From assembly GCF_029369745.1 (NCBI RefSeq), contig NZ_CP120210.1:2666001-2730000 (forward strand): 64,000 nucleotides of DNA. Direction: 5' to 3'. The notes under the pieces were generated by a model. That model ran no database searches. It was not told the DNA's origin and worked only from the letters and a program-made list of their open reading frames with translations. The DNA comes from Amycolatopsis sp. QT-25. GTDB taxonomy: Bacteria > Actinomycetota > Actinomycetes > Mycobacteriales > Pseudonocardiaceae. Shown here in pieces: positions 28,778 through 38,001 of the stretch. Within the stretch, counting starts at the first letter, position 1. Every line of letters begins with the position of its first letter. The position numbers were made by a program, and so were the translations under genes.

Positions 28778-28900
28778 CACCTGGCCGTCCGGTGTCCGGC
28801 ACCGGACAAAATCCGAAAATCCTTCACATGGTGGCTGCCCGTCCCGGCTTTCCCTGGTAATTCATGACCGCCAGCGAAATTCCGCCGGGACGGAGCCCTC

Positions 28901-29737
28901 ATGCGCAGAACCGGGATCGTGCTCGCCATCGCCGCGTTGGTCGCGGTGTTCTCACCCGCCGCCGCCCAAGCCGTCACCGGCTGGACCACGGTCGGCTCGG
29001 ACAACGCCCGCCCGCTCGACGAGGGCCAGGGCCTGGCCACCATCGAACGGCCGTCCGGGACCACCTACCGCTACACCGGGATCGCGACGGTTCCGGTGAA
29101 CCTGTCGTCGCAGGGCTGGAACCACGTCGGCGATCCGGGCTCCGCGCAGGGCTGGTACGTCGAGCCGTACCAGCGCGACGACAGGGGCGCGAAGCTCTTC
29201 CGCGTCGAGTCGCCCAACGGGACTTGGGCGAACTACACGCACACGCTGGAGTCGTGGGAGGCCAACAACAACTCGTTCGCCGCCGTGACCCCCGACGCCC
29301 GCTGGATGGTGGCGGGTGAGTGGGGCACGATGGACCGGCTCCTCGTGCACCCGATGCCCGGCGTCGCGCACACGAATCCGTCGGCGAACCTGCCGTACGC
29401 GTCCGCGATCCGGCTCGACAAGCCGGTGCGGGACATCCAGGGTTGCGACTTCGTCACCGCGACCCGGCTGCTGTGCGCGTCCGACGATCCCGAGGGTGCG
29501 CTCTTCGGGACCACGAAGCCGCTGCTGCAGGTGGATCTTTCCGGCGCGTTGTCCGGTTCGGACGTGACCGGGAGGGTCACGTCGCTGGGGCAGTTGCCGC
29601 TGAAGAGCACCTGCGGCGGGAATTTCGAAACCGAGGGCATCGACGTGGCCGCCGACGGGACCCTGCGGGTCATCATGCTGTCGCCCTCGTGGTGCGTGGC
29701 TTTCGACAGCAAGACCTGGCGGTTCCGGAAGGCGTGA
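28901..29737 (+). CDS. Secreted protein of unknown function
   Basis: 278 residues. Clear Sec signal peptide (MRRTGIVLAIAALVAVFSPA) with cleavage expected after AQA near residue 24. The mature part is rich in Trp/Gly/Asp with repeated strands such as SFAAVTPDARWMVAGEW, DIQGCDFVTATRLLCASDD and EGIDVAADGTLRVIMLSPSW, suggesting a beta-propeller-like fold; four Cys could form two disulfides. I do not recognise the family. An SD-like GGGACGG lies about 12 bases upstream of the ATG. Confidence 0.75.
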   Translation: MRRTGIVLAIAALVAVFSPAAAQAVTGWTTVGSDNARPLDEGQGLATIERPSGTTYRYTGIATVPVNLSSQGWNHVGDPGSAQGWYVEPYQRDDRGAKLFRVESPNGTWANYTHTLESWEANNNSFAAVTPDARWMVAGEWGTMDRLLVHPMPGVAHTNPSANLPYASAIRLDKPVRDIQGCDFVTATRLLCASDDPEGALFGTTKPLLQVDLSGALSGSDVTGRVTSLGQLPLKSTCGGNFETEGIDVAADGTLRVIMLSPSWCVAFDSKTWRFRKA

Positions 29738-29837
29738 CCAGCCGCGGAACTCGCGTGCTTGAAGGCGTGATTCACGTGATCGAGCGGCACACCGGGCGCC
29801 CACCCAGGCCCGGCGTGCCGCTCACCCACCACCGGGT

Positions 29838-32800
29838 CTACGAAGCCGGCTCCGGGGCCAGCATCTCGGTGGCCGGGGCCGAAGACCGGCGGGCGTCCTT
29901 CTTCGCGCGACGCTTCTCTTTCCGGGTTTCCACCATCGTGTAGAGCGTCGGCACCAGGATCAGCGTCAGCAGGGTCGAGCTGACCAGGCCGCCGATGACC
30001 ACGATCGCCAGCGGCTGCCCGATGAACCCGCCCTGGCCGGTGAGCCCGAGTGCCATCGGGACCAGCGCGAAGATGGTCGCCGCCGCGGTCATCAGGATCG
30101 GCCGCAGCCGTCGCCTGCCGCCTTCGACGACGGCGTCGGCGACGCTCATCCCCGAGGCCCGGTACTGGTTGATCAGGTCGATCAGCACGATCGCGTTGGT
30201 GACCACGATGCCGACGAGCATCAGCATGCCGATCAGCGCGGGCAGGCCCAGCGCGGTCCCGGTGGCCAGCAGCAACCCGATCGCGCCGGTCGCCGCGAAC
30301 GGGATCGACACCAGCAGGATCAGCGGCTGGAGCAGGCTGCGGAACGTTGCCACCATGATCAGGTACACGATCGCGATCGCGGCCAGCAGCGCGAGGAACA
30401 GGTTCCCGAAGGCCTCCTGTTGGTCCTCGCTGACGCCGCCGAGCTGATACGCCGCGCCGCCGGTGAAGGTCAGCCCGTCCAGCTTGGCCTGGATGGCCTT
30501 CGTGGTGGCGGCCAGGTCCGCGCCGGTGTTCTTGGCGGTGACCGTGGTGCTCAGCTCGCCGGAGGTGCGGTGCACCGCGGCCGGGCCGTCCACTGTGGAC
30601 ACGTCCGCGACCGAGTCGAGCCGGACGACGCCGGTCGCGCTCGGGATCGGCAGCGCCTTGACCGCGTCGACCGACACCGGGGCCGTGCCCGCGCGCAGCA
30701 CGATGTCCGTGCGCTGACCGTCCACCGGCAACTGCGTCACCGTGCGGCCGGCGATGGCCTGGTTCGCGATCTGGCCGATCGTGGTCGCCGAAAGCCCGCT
30801 GGCGGCGGCCTTGGCGGCGTCGACCTCGACCTGCACCCGCGGCGAACCCTGCGCGAGGTCACTGGTCACCTCGGTCAGGTCCGGCACTCCGGACAGGGCC
30901 TGGCGGACCTGCTCGGTGGCGGGCTTCAGCGCCGCCTCGTCCGGCGCGGTGACGGTGATCGAGACCTGGTCCGAGTTGAACCCGCCCGCTTCCGCGCCGA
31001 TCTTGACCTCGCCGAGTTCCGGCTTGTCGAGCTTGCCGCGCAACCGCTCCGAGAGCGCGTCGAGGTCGGTGTCCTTGGCGACGGTGACCTGGATGTTGGT
31101 CGCCGTTCCGCCGCCTCCGAAGAAGCCGCCCCCGCCGATGCTCACCTGGTAGGTCTCGACGGCGGGCTCGGCGGCGAGTGCCTGCTCCACCGCGCCGGCG
31201 GCCTTCTCCTTGGCCTCGGAACTGGTGCCGGGCGGCATCTTCTGCGCGAGGCTCAACGTCGTCGAGCCGGACTGGTCGAGGAAGTTGGTGTTCAGCCGCG
31301 CGGCCAGCCCGACCGTGCCACCGAAGATGATCAGCGCCAGCAGCACCACGGTGACGCGGCGCCGGGTGGCGAACCGGATCACCGGAACGTACCCGCGCTG
31401 CAGCAGCCCGCGGCGTTCCTTGTCCTCGGCGGCCTGGCGCGTGAGCTCGGCTTCGTGCTCGTTCGCCGGGGTCTTCGGCGGCTTGAGGAACCAGTACGCC
31501 AGCACCGGCACGATCGTCAGCGACACCAGCAGCGACGCGAGCAACGCCACGGTGACCGTGATCGCGAACGGCGAGAACAGCTCGCCGACGAACCCGCCCA
31601 CGAAGGCGATCGGCAGGAACACCGCGACCGTGGTGAGGGTGGAGGACGTCACCGCGCCCGCCACCTCGCGCACGCCGTCGAGTACCGCGCGCTCTTTTTC
31701 CTCGCCGTACGCCAGATGTCGTTTGATGTTCTCCAGCACCACGATCGAGTCGTCGACCACCCGCCCGATGGCGATGGTGAGCGCGCCGAGGGTGAGCAGG
31801 TTCAGCGACAGATCGCCCGTCCACAGCGCGAGCAGCGCCACGACCACCGAAAGCGGGATCGACACCGCCGTCACGAGGGTCGACCGCACCGACAGCAGGA
31901 ACAGCAGGATCACCACGACCGCGAACGCCAGCCCCAGCAGGCCTTCGGTGGTCAGCCCGCTGATCGCGTCCTTGACCGGGGTGCCCTGGTCGAACACGAC
32001 GCTCATCTCGGCGCCGATCTTCTTCGACAGCTCGGGCAGCTTGTCCCGCACCGATTCCGAGATCGCGACCGCGTTCCCGTTCTCCACCATGGTGATCGAG
32101 AGGCCGAGGCTGGGTTTGCCGTTGGTGCGCGTGATCGATGTCGGGGGCGCGAACCCGGCCTGGACGTCCGCGACGTCACCGAGCCGTACCGGCTTGCCCG
32201 CCTGCGCCCCGGGGCGCGATGCCGGTGTCAGGTAAAGGTTCTTGATCGTGTCCACTGTGGTCGGTCCGCCGCCGACCTGGACGGTGAGCGTCTTGTCGCC
32301 TTCGGTCAGCGTTCCGGCCGGGACGGCGGCACCGGCGGTCTGCAGTGTGGTGCCGATCGACGACGGGTCGACGCCCGCGGCGGCCAGCTTCGCGTAGTCC
32401 AGCGCGATGGTGACCCGTGGTTGCCGCGCGCCGGTCACCTCGACCTCACGGACGCCGTCGATCTTGCGCAGTTCCGGCGCGACCTCCCCGGTCAGCGCGG
32501 GCGCGAGCGTTTGCGGGTCACCGGTGGTCCCGGCGGCGAGCAGCACGACCGGCAGATCGTCGGTGGAGCCCGCCGAAACCGACGGCTCGCTGTTCTGCGG
32601 CAGCCGTGTCTGGAGCCCGTCGACGACGCGCTGGATCTGCCCGACGGCCGCGTCGATGTCGGTGCCGAACTCGAACTGCGCGGTGATCCGCGACAGCCCC
32701 TCCGACGACGTCGAATTCAGCTCTTCGAGCCCTTTCAGGCCCTGTAGCCCGCCTTCGAGCGGTTCGGTGACCTGGCGGTCGACCGCGTCCGGCGACGCGC

Positions 32801-32960
32801 CCGCGTACGGCGTGATGATCTGCGCCTGCGGGAACTGCAGTGACGGGAAAAGCTGCTGCTTCAGCTGTGGCAGCGCGAACGCGCCGAAGCCGATCACCAC
32901 CAGGGCGAGCAGCCCGATCAGACTTCGGTTGCGCAGGCTCAGTCTGGCCAGCGTGGACAT
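29838..32960 (-). CDS. Efflux RND transporter permease (AcrB/HAE1 type)
   Basis: 1040 residues from ATG 32960 (MSTLARLSLRNRSLIGLLAL). The usual RND layout: one helix, large loop (about 35-340), a helix cluster with the proton-relay acidic pair in GRVVDDSIVVLENIKRHL, a second loop (about 560-830) and a final cluster (VGIVVTNAIVLIDLINQYR, GGLVSSTLLTLILVPTLYTM). Length and motifs fit HAE1-like multidrug pumps rather than the MmpL group. No membrane-fusion or outer-membrane partner gene is adjacent, as common in actinobacteria. Monocistronic. Confidence 0.9.
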   Translation of the reverse strand: MSTLARLSLRNRSLIGLLALVVIGFGAFALPQLKQQLFPSLQFPQAQIITPYAGASPDAVDRQVTEPLEGGLQGLKGLEELNSTSSEGLSRITAQFEFGTDIDAAVGQIQRVVDGLQTRLPQNSEPSVSAGSTDDLPVVLLAAGTTGDPQTLAPALTGEVAPELRKIDGVREVEVTGARQPRVTIALDYAKLAAAGVDPSSIGTTLQTAGAAVPAGTLTEGDKTLTVQVGGGPTTVDTIKNLYLTPASRPGAQAGKPVRLGDVADVQAGFAPPTSITRTNGKPSLGLSITMVENGNAVAISESVRDKLPELSKKIGAEMSVVFDQGTPVKDAISGLTTEGLLGLAFAVVVILLFLLSVRSTLVTAVSIPLSVVVALLALWTGDLSLNLLTLGALTIAIGRVVDDSIVVLENIKRHLAYGEEKERAVLDGVREVAGAVTSSTLTTVAVFLPIAFVGGFVGELFSPFAITVTVALLASLLVSLTIVPVLAYWFLKPPKTPANEHEAELTRQAAEDKERRGLLQRGYVPVIRFATRRRVTVVLLALIIFGGTVGLAARLNTNFLDQSGSTTLSLAQKMPPGTSSEAKEKAAGAVEQALAAEPAVETYQVSIGGGGFFGGGGTATNIQVTVAKDTDLDALSERLRGKLDKPELGEVKIGAEAGGFNSDQVSITVTAPDEAALKPATEQVRQALSGVPDLTEVTSDLAQGSPRVQVEVDAAKAAASGLSATTIGQIANQAIAGRTVTQLPVDGQRTDIVLRAGTAPVSVDAVKALPIPSATGVVRLDSVADVSTVDGPAAVHRTSGELSTTVTAKNTGADLAATTKAIQAKLDGLTFTGGAAYQLGGVSEDQQEAFGNLFLALLAAIAIVYLIMVATFRSLLQPLILLVSIPFAATGAIGLLLATGTALGLPALIGMLMLVGIVVTNAIVLIDLINQYRASGMSVADAVVEGGRRRLRPILMTAAATIFALVPMALGLTGQGGFIGQPLAIVVIGGLVSSTLLTLILVPTLYTMVETRKEKRRAKKDARRSSAPATEMLAPEPAS

Positions 32961-33080
32961 GGTGGTTCCCCCAGGAAATGGCTCGGGACGGGCGGATCCC
33001 CGCGAGCTTTTCACGGGAGGGGGTGGAGTGGATTCACACCACGGGTGGAACCGGGGTACGACTTCGGGATGAGGTCCCGC

Positions 33081-34205
33081 TCAACTTCGCCGTTCCGTCA
33101 CCGAATCGGTTTCGCTCTGCGTTTCTTCGTTCACCGGTTGTTCCGGCACGTGTGCGGCGTCACCTTCGGGAGCATCACCGTTCGGGCGAGGGCGGCGAAG
33201 CGGCACGGTCGTGCGTTCCCACAGTTTGCGGCCCTCTTCGGCGCGGATCCGTTCGCTGGCGCGTTCCATTTCCAGCCGCCGCCATTTCCGGCGCTGGCGT
33301 TTGGTCGCCTTGGCGGGCCACAGTTCCTGGATCGCGCTGTTGAAGTACGCGCCGCCGACCACCGCGAGCCCGATGAAGAACATCAGCAACAGGAACGCGA
33401 TCGGCGCGGCCAGCGCGCCGTAGGTGTAGCCGGTCTTGGTGATCCAGTTCAGGTAGATCCGCAGCCCGATACTGGAAAGCAGGAACACGGCCATGGCGAG
33501 CATCGCCCCCGGCAGCCCGCGGTGCCACGGGAGCCTGCGCGGCAGGGCCAGCTTGTACAGCGTCGTCAGCGCCAGCACGATCATCACGGCCAGCACCGGG
33601 TAGTACAGCGTGCCGACCCAATAGGACACCGTGCCACGCCAGGCGGTGGGGAAGAACTGCGGGAGCAGGTCCGGCCCGATCGCCAGCAGCGGCAGCCCGA
33701 CCACCAGGATGACCAGGCCGGCCAGATACAGCAGCAGCGCGAAGATCCGCTGCCAGACGTCGTTGCGGACGCCGTACTGGTCGTGCGCCACGGTGATCGC
33801 GTCGACGAACGACGACATCGCCGACGAACCCGCCCAGAGCGAGATCAGGAAACCGATCGAGACGATCTCGCCCTTGCCGACGAACAGGATGCTGTTGACC
33901 GTCGGCTCGATGATGTCGTGGACGGCGTTGTCGCTGAAGATCGTCCTGCTGAAGGTGATGATCCGATCGTGGACCGCGGTCACGACCTCCTGGCCGAACC
34001 AGTCGCCGACGAAGCCGAGGCAACCGAGGAGACCCAGCAGCAGCGGCGGCAGGGACAGCGTCTGCCAGAACGCGGCTTCGGCGGCCTCGGAGAAGATGTT
34101 GCCTTCCCACGCCTTGTCGAGCGTGCGGCTGAGCAGGCGCAACGGACCTCTGCGGCCCTTCGCGACCTCGGCGGCCGCGTCCGGGCGGCCGTTCTCCTCG
34201 CTCAT
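33081..34205 (-). CDS. YihY/BrkB family membrane protein, second copy
   Basis: 374 residues from ATG 34205, which has a strong SD (GAGGAGCTGC). Domain order: cytoplasmic start, EAAFWQTLSLPPLLLGLLGC (helix 1), SLWAGSSAMSSFVDAITVAH (signature region), then several helices to about residue 300 and a charged, probably cytoplasmic tail (WPAKATKRQRRKWRRLEMER). Same family as the gene at 8569. Function unknown. The frame is open far upstream across the helicase gene, but that is antisense noise. Confidence 0.87.
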   Translation of the reverse strand: MSEENGRPDAAAEVAKGRRGPLRLLSRTLDKAWEGNIFSEAAEAAFWQTLSLPPLLLGLLGCLGFVGDWFGQEVVTAVHDRIITFSRTIFSDNAVHDIIEPTVNSILFVGKGEIVSIGFLISLWAGSSAMSSFVDAITVAHDQYGVRNDVWQRIFALLLYLAGLVILVVGLPLLAIGPDLLPQFFPTAWRGTVSYWVGTLYYPVLAVMIVLALTTLYKLALPRRLPWHRGLPGAMLAMAVFLLSSIGLRIYLNWITKTGYTYGALAAPIAFLLLMFFIGLAVVGGAYFNSAIQELWPAKATKRQRRKWRRLEMERASERIRAEEGRKLWERTTVPLRRPRPNGDAPEGDAAHVPEQPVNEETQSETDSVTERRS

Positions 34206-34469
34206 GCAGCTCCTCCGCCGGCGCCGAGCGCCCTTGACGGTGTCCAGCATGGTCCATGCTGCGGCATTCGGCGCGCCACCCCTGGGTTTTCGGGTGAGTA
34301 ACCCGACAACGGGGGTGGCGCTTCCGGCGTTCCCTCGGCCCGGCAGGTAGTCTCTTCGAAGTGCCCTCACCTCAGGCGCCGGCGTCGCGGCCGGATACCC
34401 AAGTGAGGGTTTTCGCTTGTGACAGGGCGGATGACCAGGTGTTTTCGGAGGTGGGAGGAGGGGACCGGC

Positions 34470-36224
34470 ATGGCGGAAACGGTTGAACGGGATCGGGGCG
34501 AGCTGGGCGCGCCTCCCGCGGCGAAGGACAGCACCGCCCGCCCGCTGCGTGCCTGGCAACGGCGGGCGCTGACGAAGTACCTGACGAAGAAACCGAAGGA
34601 TTTCCTGGCCGTCGCGACGCCGGGCGCGGGGAAGACGGTGTTCGGTCTCCGGATTGCGGCCGAACTCTTGAGCGACCGGACCGTCGAGAAGATCACCATC
34701 GTCGCGCCGACGGAGCACCTCAAGCACCAGTGGGCCGCCTCGGCCGCGGCGGCGGGGATCGCGATCGACTCGAACTTCCGCAACGGCACCGGCGTCACCT
34801 CGCGGGACTACCAAGGTGTCGCGGTGACCTACGCGCAGGTCGCGGCGCATCCGACGCTGCACCGCGTGCGCACCGAGAACCGCAAGACCCTGGTCATCCT
34901 GGACGAGATCCACCACGGCGGGGACGCGAAGTCCTGGGGTGACGCGGTGCGCGAGGCGTTCACGCCCGCCGTCCGCCGTCTCGCGCTGACCGGGACGCCG
35001 TTCCGCAGCGACGACTCGCAGATCCCGTTCGTCACCTACGAGCCCGACGGCTCGGGTTTCCAGCGCAGCAAAGCCGACCATTCCTACGGCTACGCCGACG
35101 CGCTCGCCGACGGCGTCGTCCGGCCGGTCGTCTTCCTCGCCTACTCCGGCGAGGCCTCCTGGCGCACGAGCGCGGGGGAGGAGTTCACCGCGCGCCTCGG
35201 CGAGCCGCTGACGGCCGAGCAGAACGCGCGGGCCTGGCGCACGGCGCTCGACCCGGCGGGCGAGTGGATCCCGTCGGTGCTGCAGGCCGCGGACACGCGG
35301 CTCGCCCAGCTTCGCGCCAACGGCATCCCGGACGCGGGCGGTCTGGTGATCGCCACCGACCAGGACTCGGCACGCGCCTACGCCAAGATCCTGGAGCGCC
35401 TTTCCGGCCAGACCCCGACGGTCGTCCTCTCCGACGACCCCAAGGCGTCCGGGCGGATCAAGGAGTTCTCCGATTCCACCGACCGCTGGCTGGTCGCGGT
35501 CCGCATGGTGTCCGAGGGCGTCGACGTCCCGCGCCTCGCCGTCGGCGTCTACGCCACGAGCGCGTCGACCCCGCTGTTCTTCGCACAGGCCATCGGCCGG
35601 TACGTGCGTTCGCGCAAGCCGGGCGAGACGGCTTCGGTCTTCCTGCCGAGTGTGCCGGTGCTGCTGGAACTGGCCAGCGAGCTGGAAGCCCAGCGCGATC
35701 ACGTCCTCGGCAAGCCGCACCGCGAGAAGGAGGGCTGGGAGGACGAACTCCTGGCCCAGGCCAACCGCACCGAGGACGAACCGGGCGAAGAGGAGAAAGC
35801 CTTCACCTCGCTGGGCGCCTCCGCCGAACTCGACCAGGTCATCTACGACGGCAACTCCTTCGGCACGGCGGTGTTCTCCGGTTCCGACGAGGAGCAGGAG
35901 TACCTCGGCCTCCCCGGGCTGCTGGAGCCGGACCAGGTCCGCGCCCTGCTGCGGAAGCGGCAGGAGGAACAGCTCTCCGACGAGAAGCGGCGCAAGCCCA
36001 AGGCCGAGGAGGCCGCCCCGGTCGCGCGGCCGCAGTCGGTCAGCGAGCGGCTCGGCAGTCTGCGCAAGGAGCTGAACGCGCTGGTCGGCGTGCACCACCA
36101 CCGCACCAAGAAGCCGCACGGCGCGATCCACAACGAACTGCGCCGCGTCTGCGGCGGGCCGCCGACCGCGATGGCTTCGGTCGAACAGCTCGAAGAGCGG
36201 ATCGTCACCCTGCGTTCTTGGTGA
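34470..36224 (+). CDS. DEAD/DEAH-box superfamily 2 helicase
   Basis: 584 residues. Motif I ATPGAGKTVFG, Ia IVAPTEHLKHQW, II LDEIHH, III LALTGTPFR, and the second RecA domain with VRMVSEGVDVP (motif V) and FFAQAIGRYVRSR (motif VI). This is the UvrB/Res-type III-like (SSL2-type) SF2 group, widespread in actinobacteria, probably a DNA or RNA translocase in repair. The C-terminal 150 residues are charged and helical with no known domain. ATG 34470 chosen for its GGAGGAGGGG SD; a GTG 17 codons earlier is possible. Confidence 0.88.
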   Translation: MAETVERDRGELGAPPAAKDSTARPLRAWQRRALTKYLTKKPKDFLAVATPGAGKTVFGLRIAAELLSDRTVEKITIVAPTEHLKHQWAASAAAAGIAIDSNFRNGTGVTSRDYQGVAVTYAQVAAHPTLHRVRTENRKTLVILDEIHHGGDAKSWGDAVREAFTPAVRRLALTGTPFRSDDSQIPFVTYEPDGSGFQRSKADHSYGYADALADGVVRPVVFLAYSGEASWRTSAGEEFTARLGEPLTAEQNARAWRTALDPAGEWIPSVLQAADTRLAQLRANGIPDAGGLVIATDQDSARAYAKILERLSGQTPTVVLSDDPKASGRIKEFSDSTDRWLVAVRMVSEGVDVPRLAVGVYATSASTPLFFAQAIGRYVRSRKPGETASVFLPSVPVLLELASELEAQRDHVLGKPHREKEGWEDELLAQANRTEDEPGEEEKAFTSLGASAELDQVIYDGNSFGTAVFSGSDEEQEYLGLPGLLEPDQVRALLRKRQEEQLSDEKRRKPKAEEAAPVARPQSVSERLGSLRKELNALVGVHHHRTKKPHGAIHNELRRVCGGPPTAMASVEQLEERIVTLRSW

Positions 36225-36237
36225 CCGCTCCGTACCC

Positions 36238-36296
36238 CGTGCAATGAAGGGACCTTTCCTGGCAAAATTTGCTAGGAAAGGTCCCTTCATTGCACG
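36238..36296. terminator. 59-bp palindrome, AAATT-centred family
   Basis: 29-base arms (36238-36266 and 36268-36296) pair at 28 of 29 positions; centre TGGCAAAATTTGC. It starts 13 bases after the helicase stop. Its inner 28 bases, from CCTTTCCTGG to AGGAAAGG, are almost the same as in the element at 53367. Confidence 0.8.
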
Positions 36297-36367
36297 AGGC
36301 CCGCGAGAGCACGGACGTGAGTGTCTTGAGTGCGGGCTGCCGTGCTCGGACGACAATCGTGCTCGGA

Positions 36368-36486
36368 CGGACGACACGCGTGATCAGGCGGACGAGTCGC
36401 GGCAGGCCCGGCCGCACGCCGTGTCGTCCATCCAGTCACGCGTGTCGTCCGTTGGCTCACGCGTGTCGTCCGTCCAGTCACGCGAG
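36368..36486. repeat. 21-bp direct repeats with an inverted copy
   Basis: TCACGCGTGTCGTCCG occurs at 36436-36451 and 36457-36472, spaced 21 bases, with partial copies on either side (GTGTCGTCCATCCAG at 36421; TCACGCG at 36478). The exact inverse CGGACGACACGCGTGA is at 36368-36383. Function unknown; the set could be a protein-binding array or a structured RNA. Confidence 0.65.
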
Positions 36487-36690
36487 ACCGCCGTCTCGGT
36501 TGACGTAGTCAGCGGCGAACGCGCCGGTCACCGCCCTGCTGTCCCCAGCTCCGTGACGCTTCGTAAGTGGTGGCGGTCACACCGTCAGCGGACCTAGACT
36601 GTGTACGGCCTGCTACGGCCACGTTGCCAAACCGTGTCCATTTGATGAGGCTTAATCGATTCAGCCGTCTTCCCCGAGACCCGTTCGGCG

Positions 36691-36717
36691 GCATATGTTG
36701 TCGCCCACAACATATGC
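36691..36717. promoter_or_regulatory. Operator palindrome upstream of the xylose-type importer
   Basis: GCATATGTTGT - CGCCC - ACAACATATGC: 11-bp arms perfectly inverted around 5 bases. It lies 63 bases upstream of the substrate-binding protein start. The operon ends with a ROK repressor, the family that controls xylose genes, so this is its likely binding site. Confidence 0.75.
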
Positions 36718-36779
36718 GCGATGGTGCGTCCGGTCCTCCAGGATCGCCGCCCGCGAGCAAGATCGGAGAAGGAACGAGG

Positions 36780-37913
36780 ATGCGCAGCAGAACCCTTACC
36801 CTCCTCGCCGCGACGGTGGGCGCCGGCCTGGTGCTTTCCGCCTGCGGCGCCAACAGCGCCGACTCGGGCAGCGGCAACTCCTCGCAGTCCGCGCCCGCCC
36901 CCGGTGGCGCCGCTGCCGGCGGCAAGGTCGGCGTCATCCTGCCGGAGACCGCCACTTCCGCGCGCTGGGAGTCCTTCGACAAGCCGTTCCTGACCAAGGC
37001 GCTCAAGGACGCGGGCTTCGACGCCGACGTCCAGAACGCCCAAGGCGACGTCCAGAAGTTCACCACCCTGGCCGACGGCATGATCGCGCAGAACGTCAAG
37101 GTCCTGATCATCGCCGCCATCAACGGCGAGGTCGGCTCGGCGGTCGCCCGCAAGGCGCAGGCCGCGGGCATCCCGACGATCGACTACGACCGCTTGAACC
37201 TCGGCGGCAGCTCCGACTACTACGTCTCGTTCGACAACGAGAAGGTCGGCCAGCTGCAGGGCCAGGGTCTCGCCGACGCGCTGAAGGACAAGAAGGGCGC
37301 CGAGGTCGTCATGCTCGAGGGCGCCCCGACCGACAACAACGCGACGCTGTTCGCCAACGGCCAGAAGTCCGTGTTGCAGCCGAAGTTCGCCGCCGGCGAC
37401 CTGAAGCTCGTGCGGGAACAGGCCATCGACAACTGGGACAACCAGAAGGGCGGTCAGACCTTCGAGCAGATCCTGACCGACAACAAGGGCAAGGTCGACG
37501 GCGTCGTCGCCGCGAACGACGGTCTCGCCGGCGCGGTCATCACCGTGCTGAAGAAGAACGGCCTCAACGGCAAGGTCCCGGTCACCGGCCAGGACGCCAC
37601 CGCGGACGGCCTGATGGCGATCCTGCGCGGCGACCAGTACATGACCGTGTTCAAGCCGATCAAGGAAGAGGCCGAAGCCGCGGCGAAGCTCGCCGTGCTG
37701 CTGGCCAAGGGCGACAAGGCGGGCGCCGACGCGCTGGCCACCGGCAAGGCGAAGGACCCGAAGGGCAACCGCGAGGTCAAGTCCGTGCTCCTCGAACCGA
37801 AGCTGACCACCAAGGACGGTGTAAAGGAGGTCGTGACGCAGGGCTACGTCAAGGCCGCCGAGATCTGCGGTGGCGACCTGGCTGCGGCGTGCACGCAGCT
37901 CGGTATCTCCTGA
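36780..37913 (+). CDS. xylF: Sugar ABC transporter substrate-binding lipoprotein (XylF-like)
   Basis: 377 residues. Lipoprotein signal peptide with lipobox VLSAC, then a Ser/Gly linker and a type I periplasmic-binding (sugar) domain. VGVILPETATSARWESFDKP and QNVKVLIIAAINGEVGSAVARKA resemble D-xylose-binding proteins; FDNEKVGQLQGQGLADALK and VVAANDGLAGAVITVLKKNG complete the two lobes. It captures a pentose (probably xylose) outside the membrane for the permease downstream. No xylA/xylB lies in the window, so the sugar is inferred. Confidence 0.88.
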   Translation: MRSRTLTLLAATVGAGLVLSACGANSADSGSGNSSQSAPAPGGAAAGGKVGVILPETATSARWESFDKPFLTKALKDAGFDADVQNAQGDVQKFTTLADGMIAQNVKVLIIAAINGEVGSAVARKAQAAGIPTIDYDRLNLGGSSDYYVSFDNEKVGQLQGQGLADALKDKKGAEVVMLEGAPTDNNATLFANGQKSVLQPKFAAGDLKLVREQAIDNWDNQKGGQTFEQILTDNKGKVDGVVAANDGLAGAVITVLKKNGLNGKVPVTGQDATADGLMAILRGDQYMTVFKPIKEEAEAAAKLAVLLAKGDKAGADALATGKAKDPKGNREVKSVLLEPKLTTKDGVKEVVTQGYVKAAEICGGDLAAACTQLGIS

Positions 37914-38001
37914 CCCGTCAATCCAGCCGACCGGGCCGGGGCGCTCCTCGGAGACGAGCGCGCCCCGGCCCGGTCTCCAGCCGGGAGAATTCGAGACCCC
38001 C

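Larger units (their letters stand above)
36297..36779. other. Long upstream region of the xylose-type operon
   Basis: No credible gene. It holds the 21-bp repeats (36368-36486), a perfect operator palindrome (36691-36717), and the SD region GGAGAAGGAACGAGG just before the start at 36780. The promoter should lie between about 36600 and 36700. Confidence 0.6.

Noticed and set aside
30420-32747. A 775-codon plus-strand frame opposite the RND pump
   Set aside because: Same reason: composition-driven antisense frame with no protein-like sequence.
33081-36377. BrkB frame extended upstream to about 1098 codons
   Set aside because: The extension is antisense to the helicase and even passes through the palindrome at 36238; the ATG at 34205 has a strong SD and a family-typical N-terminus.
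36368-36486. CRISPR array
   Set aside because: Units are 16-21 bp, spacers of 5 bp or none, and one copy is inverted.
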